From Gammaproteobacteria bacterium 13_2_20CM_66_19 (lineage in GTDB: Bacteria > Pseudomonadota > Gammaproteobacteria > Steroidobacterales > Steroidobacteraceae): a DNA stretch of 52,705 bases. The notes under the pieces are model-generated. The model was given only the letters and a program-made list of their open reading frames with translations, searched no databases and was not told the origin of the DNA. Positions 17,634 through 25,482 of this stretch are shown here, in pieces. How positions within the stretch are numbered: the first letter of the stretch is position 1; every line of letters starts with the position of its first letter. The stretch spans positions 1 to 52,705 of the forward strand of contig MNCZ01000044.1 of assembly GCA_001914695.1 (NCBI GenBank), in the 5' to 3' direction. The translations under genes were made by a program, and so were the position numbers.

Positions 17634-18359
17634 ATGCCCGGTATCGATAACCACGCTGCACCCGTAGCGATCCTTCCCGCGCAAGCCGATCTCCCCGCGC
17701 CGGTATCGGACCCGGTTTCCCACCTGGCGGCAGTCTATCGCGACTATCCGGGTCTTCGGGCCCTGATCCTGCGGCGGGTTGGCGATGCCGAGGTTGCCGC
17801 GGACATTCTGCAGGACGCCGCTGTCACGACGCTCGAGAAGCTCCGCAGCGGAGAGATCGCTCACCCGGAGAATTTGGGCGGTTATCTTTACCGCGTGGCT
17901 CTCAATCACCTGCGGAATCATCGCCGCAAGGACCGCTCGCCAGCCTCGAGCGCCGACGCCGTGGAGGATCTGCGGGACGCCGAAGACGACCCCGACTGGG
18001 CACGGGTCGGGAGGCCTCAGTGGGCCAGGGCGGCGCGCCGCATGCTCGAGGAGATGCCGGTTGCGCGGGACCGGGAAGTGCTGGTCCGCTTCTACCTTGA
18101 CGACGAGGACAAGGAGGGAATCTGTCGCGAGCTTCGGCTGTCGGAGGAGCACTTCAATCGCGTGATCTTTCGCGCGCGACATCGCTTCAGAGAGCTCCTC
18201 GAGCGTCGCGGCTTCTGGAAAGCCGATTTGCTCGCGATCGTTGCGATCAGCCTCTGTGTCTCGGACGGCGGAGGAGGGACCCTGGGCCCCGCGGCGCGAG
18301 CCGTGCATGCCTGGAATTCCGCCGCGGATGCGGTCCATGCGCTTCGGAAGGAGACGTGA
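17634..18359 (+). CDS. ECF-type RNA polymerase sigma factor linked to CHAT protein
   Basis: This 241-residue protein has region 2 (VSHLAAVYRDYPGLRALILR, EVAADILQDAAVTTLEKLR, GGYLYRVALNHLRNHRR) and region 4 (MPVARDREVLVRFYLDDEDK, then ICRELRLSEEHFNRVIFRAR). It extends about 50 residues past region 4 with a hydrophobic stretch (LLAIVAISLCVS), unusual for a simple ECF. A TATACT at 17622-17627 is only 6 nt before the ATG, with no ribosome site, so a leaderless transcript is possible; GTG at 17586 is an alternative start. The anti-sigma-like gene follows after one base. The CHAT gene is divergent, 81 nt away. Confidence 0.85.
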   Translation: MPGIDNHAAPVAILPAQADLPAPVSDPVSHLAAVYRDYPGLRALILRRVGDAEVAADILQDAAVTTLEKLRSGEIAHPENLGGYLYRVALNHLRNHRRKDRSPASSADAVEDLRDAEDDPDWARVGRPQWARAARRMLEEMPVARDREVLVRFYLDDEDKEGICRELRLSEEHFNRVIFRARHRFRELLERRGFWKADLLAIVAISLCVSDGGGGTLGPAARAVHAWNSAADAVHALRKET

Positions 18360-18360
18360 A

Positions 18361-19080
18361 GTGATCAGCGCCGGCCGCGACTACGAGAGGATGCAGGACT
18401 ACATCGTGGGACGCCTGTCGGACGATGATAGCCACGCATTCGAGGATCGACTGCTGAATGATCCGGGGCTCGTGCGCGAGCTCGAGCAGTCATTGCGGCT
18501 GCGCGACGGGCTCGAGCAGCTGCGCGAGCAAGGCTATTTCGGCAAAGCTGTCTCGCGCGGCATGAGCCCTCGGATCTGGCTTCCCGCTCTGGTGGCGGCG
18601 GCGGGCGCCGGGGTTGCTCTGTTTCTGTGGGTGCACCGTGACACGTCGCTCCACCGTGGCGCGGGCGCCTCAAGCGTTCTGATGGCATCGCTCGAATCGC
18701 GCGCCGCCGGTGTCGAGCCGTTGATCGCGGCGCACTTCACTTTTGTCTCGGTACGCGGAAGCTCGACGCCCGACCTGGATCTTCCGTCGGGTGGCGTGAT
18801 CGAGTTTCGCGCAGCGCCGGTGTCACGCATGACGGTTCCCCGCTACCGCGTGACGCTCTTTCGTACAGACCCGGGAGAATCCTTGCAGCCCCTCGGCACC
18901 GTGGCCGGCCTTGCCTTGAGCGCTGACGGGTACCTGCACGGCTTTGCCGACGCCGCCCGCCTGCGACCCGGCGGTTACGTGCTGCGCGTCGAGCCCGACG
19001 CTGAAGTCCCGGGCACGACGGATAGCTTCCCGTTCAATCTTCGAGCCCGCGGCGCCGCGCCCTCCGTGACTCACGACTGA
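18361..19080 (+). CDS. Membrane anti-sigma-like protein paired with the ECF factor
   Basis: This 239-residue protein has an N-terminal cytoplasmic segment of about 60 residues (YERMQDYIVGRLSDDDSHAF, EDRLLNDPGLVRELEQSLRL) like the sigma-binding part of zinc-less anti-sigma factors. One membrane helix (IWLPALVAAAGAGVALFLWV, about 70-90) and a periplasmic domain of about 145 residues follow. The periplasmic part is beta-rich (YRVTLFRTDPGESLQPLG, LRPGGYVLRVEPD). The start is GTG at 18361, one base after the sigma stop, with GGAG overlapping the sigma C-terminus, so the two are translationally coupled. It has no zinc HxxxCxxC motif. I infer it holds the sigma factor until an envelope signal arrives. 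Confidence 0.75.
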   Translation: MISAGRDYERMQDYIVGRLSDDDSHAFEDRLLNDPGLVRELEQSLRLRDGLEQLREQGYFGKAVSRGMSPRIWLPALVAAAGAGVALFLWVHRDTSLHRGAGASSVLMASLESRAAGVEPLIAAHFTFVSVRGSSTPDLDLPSGGVIEFRAAPVSRMTVPRYRVTLFRTDPGESLQPLGTVAGLALSADGYLHGFADAARLRPGGYVLRVEPDAEVPGTTDSFPFNLRARGAAPSVTHD

Positions 19081-19286
19081 AACCCGCGCTCGACCTCGAC
19101 CGCAAGGACACCGGGGATAGCCCAGAGCTTCGCGAGGGTCGCGAATTCCACCGACCCCGTCAGGACGCCGACACTCGTGAGCGTCGCGGTGTGGTCGAGG
19201 CCGACTGCGCGGCACGCGGCGGCGACCTCGTAAATGCAGTCTCGCGCGTCCTCCGCGACCGCGACCGCGACATTGACTCGGTTCAC
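19071..19286 (-). CDS. Small conserved protein of about 70 residues, possible inhibitor-I9-like fold
   Basis: This 71-residue protein starts at GTG. It has the beta-alpha-beta pattern VNVAVAVAEDARDCIYEVAA, HTATLTSVGVLTGSVEF and GVLAVEVERGFQS. This resembles small proteins built like the I9 peptidase propeptide, some of which are mislabelled ketohydroxyglutarate aldolases. It overlaps the end of the anti-sigma gene by 10 nt, tail to tail. Function is unknown. Coding is supported by the structured composition, not by a strong ribosome site. Confidence 0.55.
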   Translation of the reverse strand: MNRVNVAVAVAEDARDCIYEVAAACRAVGLDHTATLTSVGVLTGSVEFATLAKLWAIPGVLAVEVERGFQS

Positions 19287-19629
19287 GGCATGGCGCCCGC
19301 GTCGCGTTGCGCAGACGAGCCGCGGCTCGCTCGCTCCTTAAGCTTCATCATCGCGGTCCTCCTCAACTAGCTCCGGCAGGCGGTCCTTTGATCCCTCCGC
19401 CGCAGGGTTGCAAGGGCTCTCCCCGCTCAAGTGCTAGCTGTCCCCGAAGGCCGGCGCCTCTCACTCGCGAGATCAATTTTTTCCTCACGAGGGAAGTGAG
19501 ATTCCGCGGTCCGCCGGAACAGTTACCCGATGCGGCGCGTTGTTCGAAGCGTCGGCGGGCGACGTCCTCTGCGGATTGCGTACTGGCGTCGCCATCGCTG
19601 CGCCTTCCTGCGCCCGAAGGAGAGTCAGT
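19287..19629 (+). other. Intergenic stretch without recognisable gene
   Basis: I see no frame with protein-like composition and no RNA family in these 343 nt. A T-run (about 19477-19482, CAATTTTTTCC) is flanked by CTCACT and AGTGAG, a weak inverted pair that could be part of a terminator. GAAGGAGAG at the right end is the ribosome site of the next small gene. Confidence 0.4.
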
Positions 19630-19815
19630 ATGAAATATGCGATCGTCACCTTCCTGGTCATTGCATCATCCGCCGCGACCATCACCGTTGCGCAGGATGG
19701 CGCCGGACAGGGCCCGCCAAAGCCAAAGTCGGTGGTCATCATCAACCCGTTGCCGATACCCACTTCACCAACGACAGGGCCCGTGCCGACGACTTCGCAG
19801 CCCAGGCTGCGATAA
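19630..19815 (+). CDS. Small exported proline-rich peptide
   Basis: This 61-residue peptide has a signal peptide (MKYAIVTFLVIASSAATITVA) followed by a short mature part rich in Pro and Thr (KPKSVVIINPLPIPTSPTTG). The ATG follows GAAGGAGAGTCAGT, a strong ribosome site, which supports real translation. There is no family assignment. Similar tiny exported peptides occur at 30166 and 32905 in this window. It stands alone, between the anti-sigma region and alkB. Confidence 0.6.
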   Translation: MKYAIVTFLVIASSAATITVAQDGAGQGPPKPKSVVIINPLPIPTSPTTGPVPTTSQPRLR

Positions 19816-20048
19816 GGCCGCCGAAGTCTCGGGGGGTCGGGTGAGATTCTGACGCTGGTTGCGACAGATAGTGAGCGCGGCGGTTGTGCTTAAGGGAAAC
19901 GTCCACCGGCGTTGTGGCTGACGGATCGCGTACCAACACCGCCACCGCCGCGCCTCACTGTCTTCGCGCCAGCCGGGGGCACGCTCGCCTGTGCGGGTGA
20001 GGATCGCGCTCTCTGGAGGAAGGCGCGACGCGGTCCCTCGGAAATGCC

Positions 20049-20702
20049 CTAGCGGACCTTGCGAAACGACAGGTTGATCCGACAGACCCCGAGCATCGGA
20101 TGGTGTCCGGGCTTGAGGGGCTGCACGCCGTGAAAGCGCAGCCGCGCGGGGCCTCCCCATACCACGACGTCACCGTGGCTGAGCGGCACGCGCCGGGGAC
20201 GCTCGGCCCGGCGCTGACCTCCGAAGAGAAACACGGCCGGCAATCCGAGCGAGACGGACACGATGGGCGATTCCAGGTCCTGCTCATCCTTGTCCTGATG
20301 AAGCGAGAGCCGCGCGCCGGGCTCGTAGCGGCTCATGAGGCAGGCGTCGGGCACAAAAGCGGGGAAGCCCGCTTCCGCCGCCGCGTGCGCCGCGAGCTCC
20401 CGGAAGACCTGCGGCATCGCGGGCCATCGCTCAGCGCTCGCCGGGTCGAGGGCGTCGTAGCGATATCCGCTGGGATCGGTGACCCAACCTGCATCGCCGC
20501 AGTTGGTCATGGCCACCGACATGCGATAGCCGCCCGGTGTCGTCATGCAACGAAAGGGACTCCGCCGGATCACGCTCTCCAGAGCCTCGATCAGCGTGCG
20601 CTCGCCCGAGCGTGCAAACGCGCGTAGCACCACGGCGCCAGGAGCGAGCGGCTCCTTGCGTTCCGTAACGGCCGGGGTCTCCGGGAAAAGATCGAGACTC
20701 AT
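20049..20702 (-). CDS. alkB: AlkB alpha-ketoglutarate-dependent DNA/RNA demethylase
   Basis: This 217-residue 2OG-Fe(II) dioxygenase oxidatively removes 1-methyladenine and 3-methylcytosine lesions. Visible elements are MSVAMTNCG...GWVTD and GYRYDALDP (nucleotide lid), iron ligands His135 and Asp137 in LSLHQDKDE and His191 in RFHGV, and 2OG-binding Arg208 and Arg214 in CRINLSFRKVR. Length is normal. It is the last gene of an alkylation-repair operon after ogt and a second 2OG oxygenase, 49 nt downstream of the latter. Substrate scope (DNA versus RNA) cannot be read from sequence. Confidence 0.96.
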   Translation of the reverse strand: MSLDLFPETPAVTERKEPLAPGAVVLRAFARSGERTLIEALESVIRRSPFRCMTTPGGYRMSVAMTNCGDAGWVTDPSGYRYDALDPASAERWPAMPQVFRELAAHAAAEAGFPAFVPDACLMSRYEPGARLSLHQDKDEQDLESPIVSVSLGLPAVFLFGGQRRAERPRRVPLSHGDVVVWGGPARLRFHGVQPLKPGHHPMLGVCRINLSFRKVR

Positions 20703-20751
20703 ACGAGAAAAGTGATTGGAGGTCGTGCGGCGCGTGGCGGGCGCGGTGCGC

Positions 20752-21531
20752 TCACCTCGCGTCGTGAAAGATTACGCCGAGCGTGTGGCGGCGTCCCGAG
20801 CGAACCCGGCTCACGCCGTGCCTGTGATTCACACGATATGCGCCGCGGGCGCCGCTCACCGGCCGATGATGCACGGCGAAGATGACGGCATCCCCCTGGC
20901 GAAGCGGCACGACCTCCGGGCGCGACTGCATGCGAGGCCGCTGCTCTGTGATGATGAACTCACCTCCCGTGAAATCCTTCCCCGGTTGCGAGAGCAGGAT
21001 CGCCACCTGCAACGGGAAGATACACTCTCCGTAGAGGTCCTGGTGCAGGCAGTTATAGTCACCCGCGCCGTACGCGAGCAGCAGCGGGGTCGGTCGGGTC
21101 TGGCCGGCCTCGTGGCAGCGAGCGAGAAATTGCGAATGCTCGCTCGGGTACTGCACGGCCACGCGCAACCGCTCGTTCCAGCGGTTGGCGAGCGGCGCGA
21201 GCTGTGGGTAGAAGGCGGCACGCAGCGTGGCGACGAGCGGCGGCAGGGGGTAGATGAAGTACTTGTACTCACCGCGCCCGAACCCGTGACTGCTCATCAC
21301 CACGCGGGAGCGGAACAGCGCATCGTCCGTGTACCAGCGGCTCACCACCCGGCACTGAGAGGGCACGAGGACGCTCCCGATGATCGCGTTGCCGTGCTCG
21401 TCGAGATCCTGCGAGATGCGCTGCCAATCGAGTGCCTGCAGCCGCTCCGCAACGCCGCGGTCGGCAGCGCTCTCAGCCTCATGGATGGCGGCGCGTCCCG
21501 CTGCCCGGGTGGAAAGCCCGTGGGCGCTCAT
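20752..21531 (-). CDS. 2OG-Fe(II) oxygenase of the ada/ogt-alkB neighbourhood
   Basis: This 259-residue protein has a prolyl-hydroxylase-like double-stranded beta helix. Probable iron ligands are His163 and Asp165 in CLHQDLYGE and His236 or His238 in RVNHRHGV; Arg248 (SGRRHTLG) is the likely 2OG anchor. FIYPLPPLV and GGEFIITEQRPRMQS are recognisable family stretches. The ATG overlaps the ogt stop by ATGA, so the genes are translationally coupled. Its place between ogt and alkB strongly suggests a role in the alkylation response, but the substrate is unknown. It is not an AlkB paralogue: the lid and C-terminal motifs differ. Confidence 0.85.
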   Translation of the reverse strand: MSAHGLSTRAAGRAAIHEAESAADRGVAERLQALDWQRISQDLDEHGNAIIGSVLVPSQCRVVSRWYTDDALFRSRVVMSSHGFGRGEYKYFIYPLPPLVATLRAAFYPQLAPLANRWNERLRVAVQYPSEHSQFLARCHEAGQTRPTPLLLAYGAGDYNCLHQDLYGECIFPLQVAILLSQPGKDFTGGEFIITEQRPRMQSRPEVVPLRQGDAVIFAVHHRPVSGARGAYRVNHRHGVSRVRSGRRHTLGVIFHDAR

Positions 21532-22133
21532 CGCCGCGCTTCCCGCTCGAGCAGCGCTCGCTTGCGGTCGGCGCCCCAGCGATAACCCGACGGCGTGCCA
21601 TCGCTGCGTACGACGCGGTGACAGGGAACCGCGACGGCGAGTGCGTTCGCCCCGCAGGCCTGCGCCACCGCCCGCACGGAGCGAGGTGCCCCGATGCGCC
21701 GCGCGACCTCCGCGTAGCTCACGGTGGACCCCGCCGGAATGGTTCTCAGCATCTGCCACACCCGCCGTTGGAATGTCGTCCCCCGCACGTCGAGCGGAAA
21801 GTCGACGACAAGATGCGGATTCTCGACGACGCGCGCGACCTTGGCCAGGAGTGCCTCGGTGTCGGGATCGCGGCCTGGCAGGGGCGCCTGCGGGAAACGC
21901 CTGCGAAGATCGCGCTCGAGCGACTCGGCGCGATCGCCGAGCAGAATGGCGCAGATACCCTTCTCGCTGCGGGCGACCAGAATGGAACCCAGCGAGCACT
22001 TCCCGACGGCAAAGCGCACGAGCGTGGCCGCGCCCGGCGTGCGGTCGGGCTTGCGGGGCATCACCGCGGCCCAGCGTGGGTCAAGGCCGGTTGCACGCGG
22101 TGACCCTCGCGTGCGCAAGTGCGAAGCAGTCAT
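21528..22133 (-). CDS. ogt: Methylated-DNA-protein cysteine methyltransferase (Ada C-terminal type)
   Basis: This 201-residue protein transfers the methyl group of O6-methylguanine to its own cysteine. The active site PCHRVV is present, preceded by AVAQACGANALAVAV and by YAEVARRIGAPRSVRAV, the DNA-binding wing. IRFAVG-like VRFAVGKCSLGSILVA aligns with the start of the Ada C-terminal half, yet the Ada methylphosphotriester domain and AraC domain are absent. It is thus an Ogt-type protein derived from or close to Ada. I chose the ATG at 22133 with a nearby GGAG; a start at 22061 (177 residues) would remove a poorly conserved leader. Confidence 0.93.
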   Translation of the reverse strand: MTASHLRTRGSPRATGLDPRWAAVMPRKPDRTPGAATLVRFAVGKCSLGSILVARSEKGICAILLGDRAESLERDLRRRFPQAPLPGRDPDTEALLAKVARVVENPHLVVDFPLDVRGTTFQRRVWQMLRTIPAGSTVSYAEVARRIGAPRSVRAVAQACGANALAVAVPCHRVVRSDGTPSGYRWGADRKRALLEREARR

Positions 22134-22320
22134 GAGGTTTGGCTCCATGTGTGTGAACATGGCGCCATGATTGCCGGCGGCGCCGGCTGGGGCAGCCCGA
22201 TTCTTGCTTTGCGCCTCAGACGGCGGCCTGAAGCTCCGTATCGAGCCTGGCCACTTCGTCAGCCGCCCGCACCGCCTGCGGAAGGAGAGGGTGCGAGCGC
22301 ATCGTGGATCACCGTTGGCC

Positions 22321-25104
22321 TCATCGCGGGGCAAACGAGTAGGTGACAGACCCGTACATGTAACGTCCGCGCGGATCCGCATAGCCCGGGTCGTAGCCCG
22401 CCTGGAAGTAGTTCTGCCCCCCGACATTCGAGTACGGCGGGTCCTTATTGAGGAGATTCCGAGCCCCGACCGCGATCCGGACTTGCTCCATGGGCCGGTA
22501 GGCGGCCTGCAAGTCAACGGTCGTATAGGCGGCGACGTCCCGCAGCGCTCCGCTCACGGTGCCCGCCAGATCCCGGTAACTTGACTGATAATTCTCCGTC
22601 GCCGCGATCTCGACCGGACCCTTGGTCCAGGTGAGCATCGCGTAGTGGTGCCAGCGTGGAATCACCCCGCCATTGCCGTTGGTGATCAGAGAAACCTGCC
22701 CTGCACTGTTGAGGAAGGTCCCATCCGGCTGTTCGATCCTGTAGGTCGCGAAATACGAGCCGACGAGACTGCACGTGAATGCGCCCACCCGAGTGACCGG
22801 CGTGCGGTAGCGGAAATCCACGTCGAACCCTTTGACGTCCGTCTCGCCCAGATTTCTGTTGGTCTGGTCGATCGACGTGATGGGTCCGGGACAGCCGGGG
22901 CAGTCTGGCGTCGGGGCACCGCGAGTGATCAGAGAGCCGAATAGGTTCTGATGGCCGAGGATGGTACCCGTGTCAATGCCGAATATGATCGTGTTCTGCA
23001 GCTTGATCGCGAATCCATCGACACCGAGGGATAGATCCCGGATCGGCTCCACCACGAGTCCGAGGGTGTAGGTGTCGGAGGTCTCGGGGGTGAGCCTCGT
23101 GTTGCCCCCGGTCAGTATGTTGAACTGCGTACTGCAGTCCGTCGAGCTGCCCGTGGTCGGGCACCGCAGCGGGTCGCTCTGGCCTGGCGCGGTTACGCCC
23201 AAGCCTCTCGGCTGGTACGCGTCCGTGAGACTCGGTGCGCGAAAGCCCTTGCCGTACGACCCACGGAACAGCAACTGATCCAGCGGCTTCCAACGCAAGC
23301 CGATCTTCGGAGTCGTCTTGGCGCCGGTGCCCTGGTAGTGGTCGTAGCGCACGGCGGGACTCGCAGTCAGTGACTTGAGAATGGGCACCTGGAACTCGAG
23401 CGCGGCACCGAATACGTTGCGCTGAGACTCCTGGGGTATGACGTTGATTCCGTAACCGACGATGTCACCGACCTGGATCTCGGGGGACGGGTCGGTTGCG
23501 AACTTCTCCTTGCGGATCGAGCCATCGACCGCCATCTGCAGACGACCCGCCGGCAGGTCGATGAGCGGCCGGCTACCCGAGGCCTCGAACTCGGCAAGGG
23601 TCGTCCTGGTCTTGTAGGAATCGCCGATGAAGTTGGTGGCCTGCAACGCCGCGACCGTTGCGGGGGCGTTCGGTCCGAAGAAGTTGACCTGGCCGCTGTT
23701 GAGCAGCGGCAGAATCTTCGAGTAGAGCGGCCAGCCGTTGTTGTCGTGCTCCCTGAGCTGAGTCTGGCTATAGAGGAAACCGGCGTCGAAGTCCCAGCCC
23801 GCGCTCGTCCCCTTGAGGCCGAGGGTGAGGCGCGGCTGCCGCGCGGTGTCCGTATAGTCGCGGCCTCCAGTCAGGACGGACCTGTAGCGGATATCGAGCA
23901 CCGGTGTCGGTCCGCCGGTGATCGACTTCACGAAAGCCGTGGGATAGAAGGGACTGGAGGGATTGAGGAGGATCGTTGCGCAAACGGCCCCACAAGGCCC
24001 TCCCTGGTTGTAGGGAGCCTGATTGGCGAGCGGATCGGTCGCAGGGAACGCGAACTGGTCCGAGAGCGGTGAGGGCTGGAAGCGGTACTCCTGCCTGCTC
24101 TGATTGTAGGAGGCGGAGCCGTAGAGCTGCAGGTCGTTGGTCAGGACGAGATGGCCGGCGGTGTAGAGGTTATAGCGCTCCGCCGGGGGCAACAGGGCCA
24201 CCAGTGCTGAAGGATCGAAGCGACAGCGACCCGCCGGATCAATGAGCGGATCGGAGATGGACGGCGCGCAGTTGCCGGCACCCGGGTTGTGGGTTCCCGC
24301 GAACGAACCGTCGGCGGCGACAAAGTTCGCGGGGAACGTGTTGCCGGACGTGCTGTCATTGCCCGCGCCAACGTTCACACCCGAGCTGGCGAATGGGCGC
24401 TGGTAACCGAACAGGGAGTTCTCCTTCTCGTAACTCACCGAGAGCAGCACGTTGTAGCGATCGGCCGCGAGGTCGCCAAAGCCCGCCACGCCGTTGATGC
24501 GCTTGATGTCACCGCCGCCATCGCTGGTTCCGCCACCGGAAGCGCTCAACTGGCCGCCTCGATAGTTGTCACGGATGACAAAGTTGATGACGCCGCCGAT
24601 CGCGTCACTGCCGTACACAGCGGATGCGCTGTCCTTCAGCACGTCGACCTTCTCGAGGGCTGCGAGCGGGATGCTGTTCACGTCGACGGTGGTGCTGTCC
24701 GTAAAGGTCCCGCCCCCGGATACGCGCTTGCCGTTGATCAGCACCAGAGTGCGCTGTGACCCGAGTCCGCGCAGCGAGACGCCCGAGACGCCGCCGGTGG
24801 TCGCTCCCGCGCCAGAGGCGGCAACGACATTGGTATTGCCCTGCACGGCGACGCTGACCGAGTGCAGAAACTGCTCCGGTGTTGCGGCACCGGACTGCTG
24901 GATCTGCTCCTGAGTGATGCTCTGAACCGGCAACGCTCCCTGGTCGGTCGTGCGAATGCGGGTACCGGTAACGACGATTTCCTCGACCGGAGGTTGTGCT
25001 TGCGACGGCGCAGGAGTCTGGCCCAGCGCCGACACGCTGAGGCCGGTTCCGACGATCGAGCCGACGAGGTGCGCCAACAGCCATCGACGTGTTTTCGTTG
25101 CCAT
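22321..25104 (-). CDS. TonB-dependent outer-membrane receptor (927 aa)
   Basis: A signal peptide ends near ALGQ. A TonB box-like EEIVVTGTRI follows, then the plug (GVSLRGLGSQRTLVLINGKR, SAVYGSDAIGGVINFVIRD) and a long 22-stranded barrel ending YMYGSVTYSFAPR with a terminal aromatic-rich strand. The type resembles oligopeptide/polysaccharide-linked receptors common in Xanthomonadales and Caulobacterales rather than siderophore receptors, but the substrate is unknown. GGGGGAGT precedes the ATG. It is divergent from a LytS/LytTR two-component system across a 378-nt region. Confidence 0.93.
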   Translation of the reverse strand: MATKTRRWLLAHLVGSIVGTGLSVSALGQTPAPSQAQPPVEEIVVTGTRIRTTDQGALPVQSITQEQIQQSGAATPEQFLHSVSVAVQGNTNVVAASGAGATTGGVSGVSLRGLGSQRTLVLINGKRVSGGGTFTDSTTVDVNSIPLAALEKVDVLKDSASAVYGSDAIGGVINFVIRDNYRGGQLSASGGGTSDGGGDIKRINGVAGFGDLAADRYNVLLSVSYEKENSLFGYQRPFASSGVNVGAGNDSTSGNTFPANFVAADGSFAGTHNPGAGNCAPSISDPLIDPAGRCRFDPSALVALLPPAERYNLYTAGHLVLTNDLQLYGSASYNQSRQEYRFQPSPLSDQFAFPATDPLANQAPYNQGGPCGAVCATILLNPSSPFYPTAFVKSITGGPTPVLDIRYRSVLTGGRDYTDTARQPRLTLGLKGTSAGWDFDAGFLYSQTQLREHDNNGWPLYSKILPLLNSGQVNFFGPNAPATVAALQATNFIGDSYKTRTTLAEFEASGSRPLIDLPAGRLQMAVDGSIRKEKFATDPSPEIQVGDIVGYGINVIPQESQRNVFGAALEFQVPILKSLTASPAVRYDHYQGTGAKTTPKIGLRWKPLDQLLFRGSYGKGFRAPSLTDAYQPRGLGVTAPGQSDPLRCPTTGSSTDCSTQFNILTGGNTRLTPETSDTYTLGLVVEPIRDLSLGVDGFAIKLQNTIIFGIDTGTILGHQNLFGSLITRGAPTPDCPGCPGPITSIDQTNRNLGETDVKGFDVDFRYRTPVTRVGAFTCSLVGSYFATYRIEQPDGTFLNSAGQVSLITNGNGGVIPRWHHYAMLTWTKGPVEIAATENYQSSYRDLAGTVSGALRDVAAYTTVDLQAAYRPMEQVRIAVGARNLLNKDPPYSNVGGQNYFQAGYDPGYADPRGRYMYGSVTYSFAPR

Positions 25105-25482
25105 GACTCCCCCAGAAGCATCGTTGCATTTCAGCGACGAACGCCAGCGCGACGGCGCGTGCGTGTTCGAGCGGAAGAATATTCGCGAGCCAATGCGATC
25201 TGGCAAGAATGTGACGTCCTGCACCGCCCGTGTGACGAGCGGCCTCTTTGGCGTTGTGAAGAGACCGGAGCGCGCTTAGGACAAGCCTCACGGTGACGAA
25301 AGCACCATTTTTCGGGATGAGAGCCAGGATCCGAGTGACGAAATCAGCGAGCGTCCGATGCCTCGCAGATCCCGCCCGGCGCCCGGGCTGCTTCACGGAG
25401 CGCTGGCCGGGTGTTATGTCGGCCCCAGCGGACTCCCCACTGCGGCTCGTCCCGCTGTGGTCCGCGGACCGGCTAGAATCGG
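25105..25482. promoter_or_regulatory. Divergent intergenic region between TonB receptor and LytTR system
   Basis: No protein-like frame or RNA family is visible in these 378 nt. Both flanking genes point outward, so each promoter must lie here. A LytTR response regulator encoded 1.1 kb away would bind paired direct repeats; I could not pick out an unambiguous pair by eye. Confidence 0.4.

Noticed and set aside
17553-18338. N-terminal extension of the CHAT protein by about 260 codons
   Set aside because: It would run antisense through the whole ECF sigma gene; its residues lack domain character and the signal-like segment lies near 17552.
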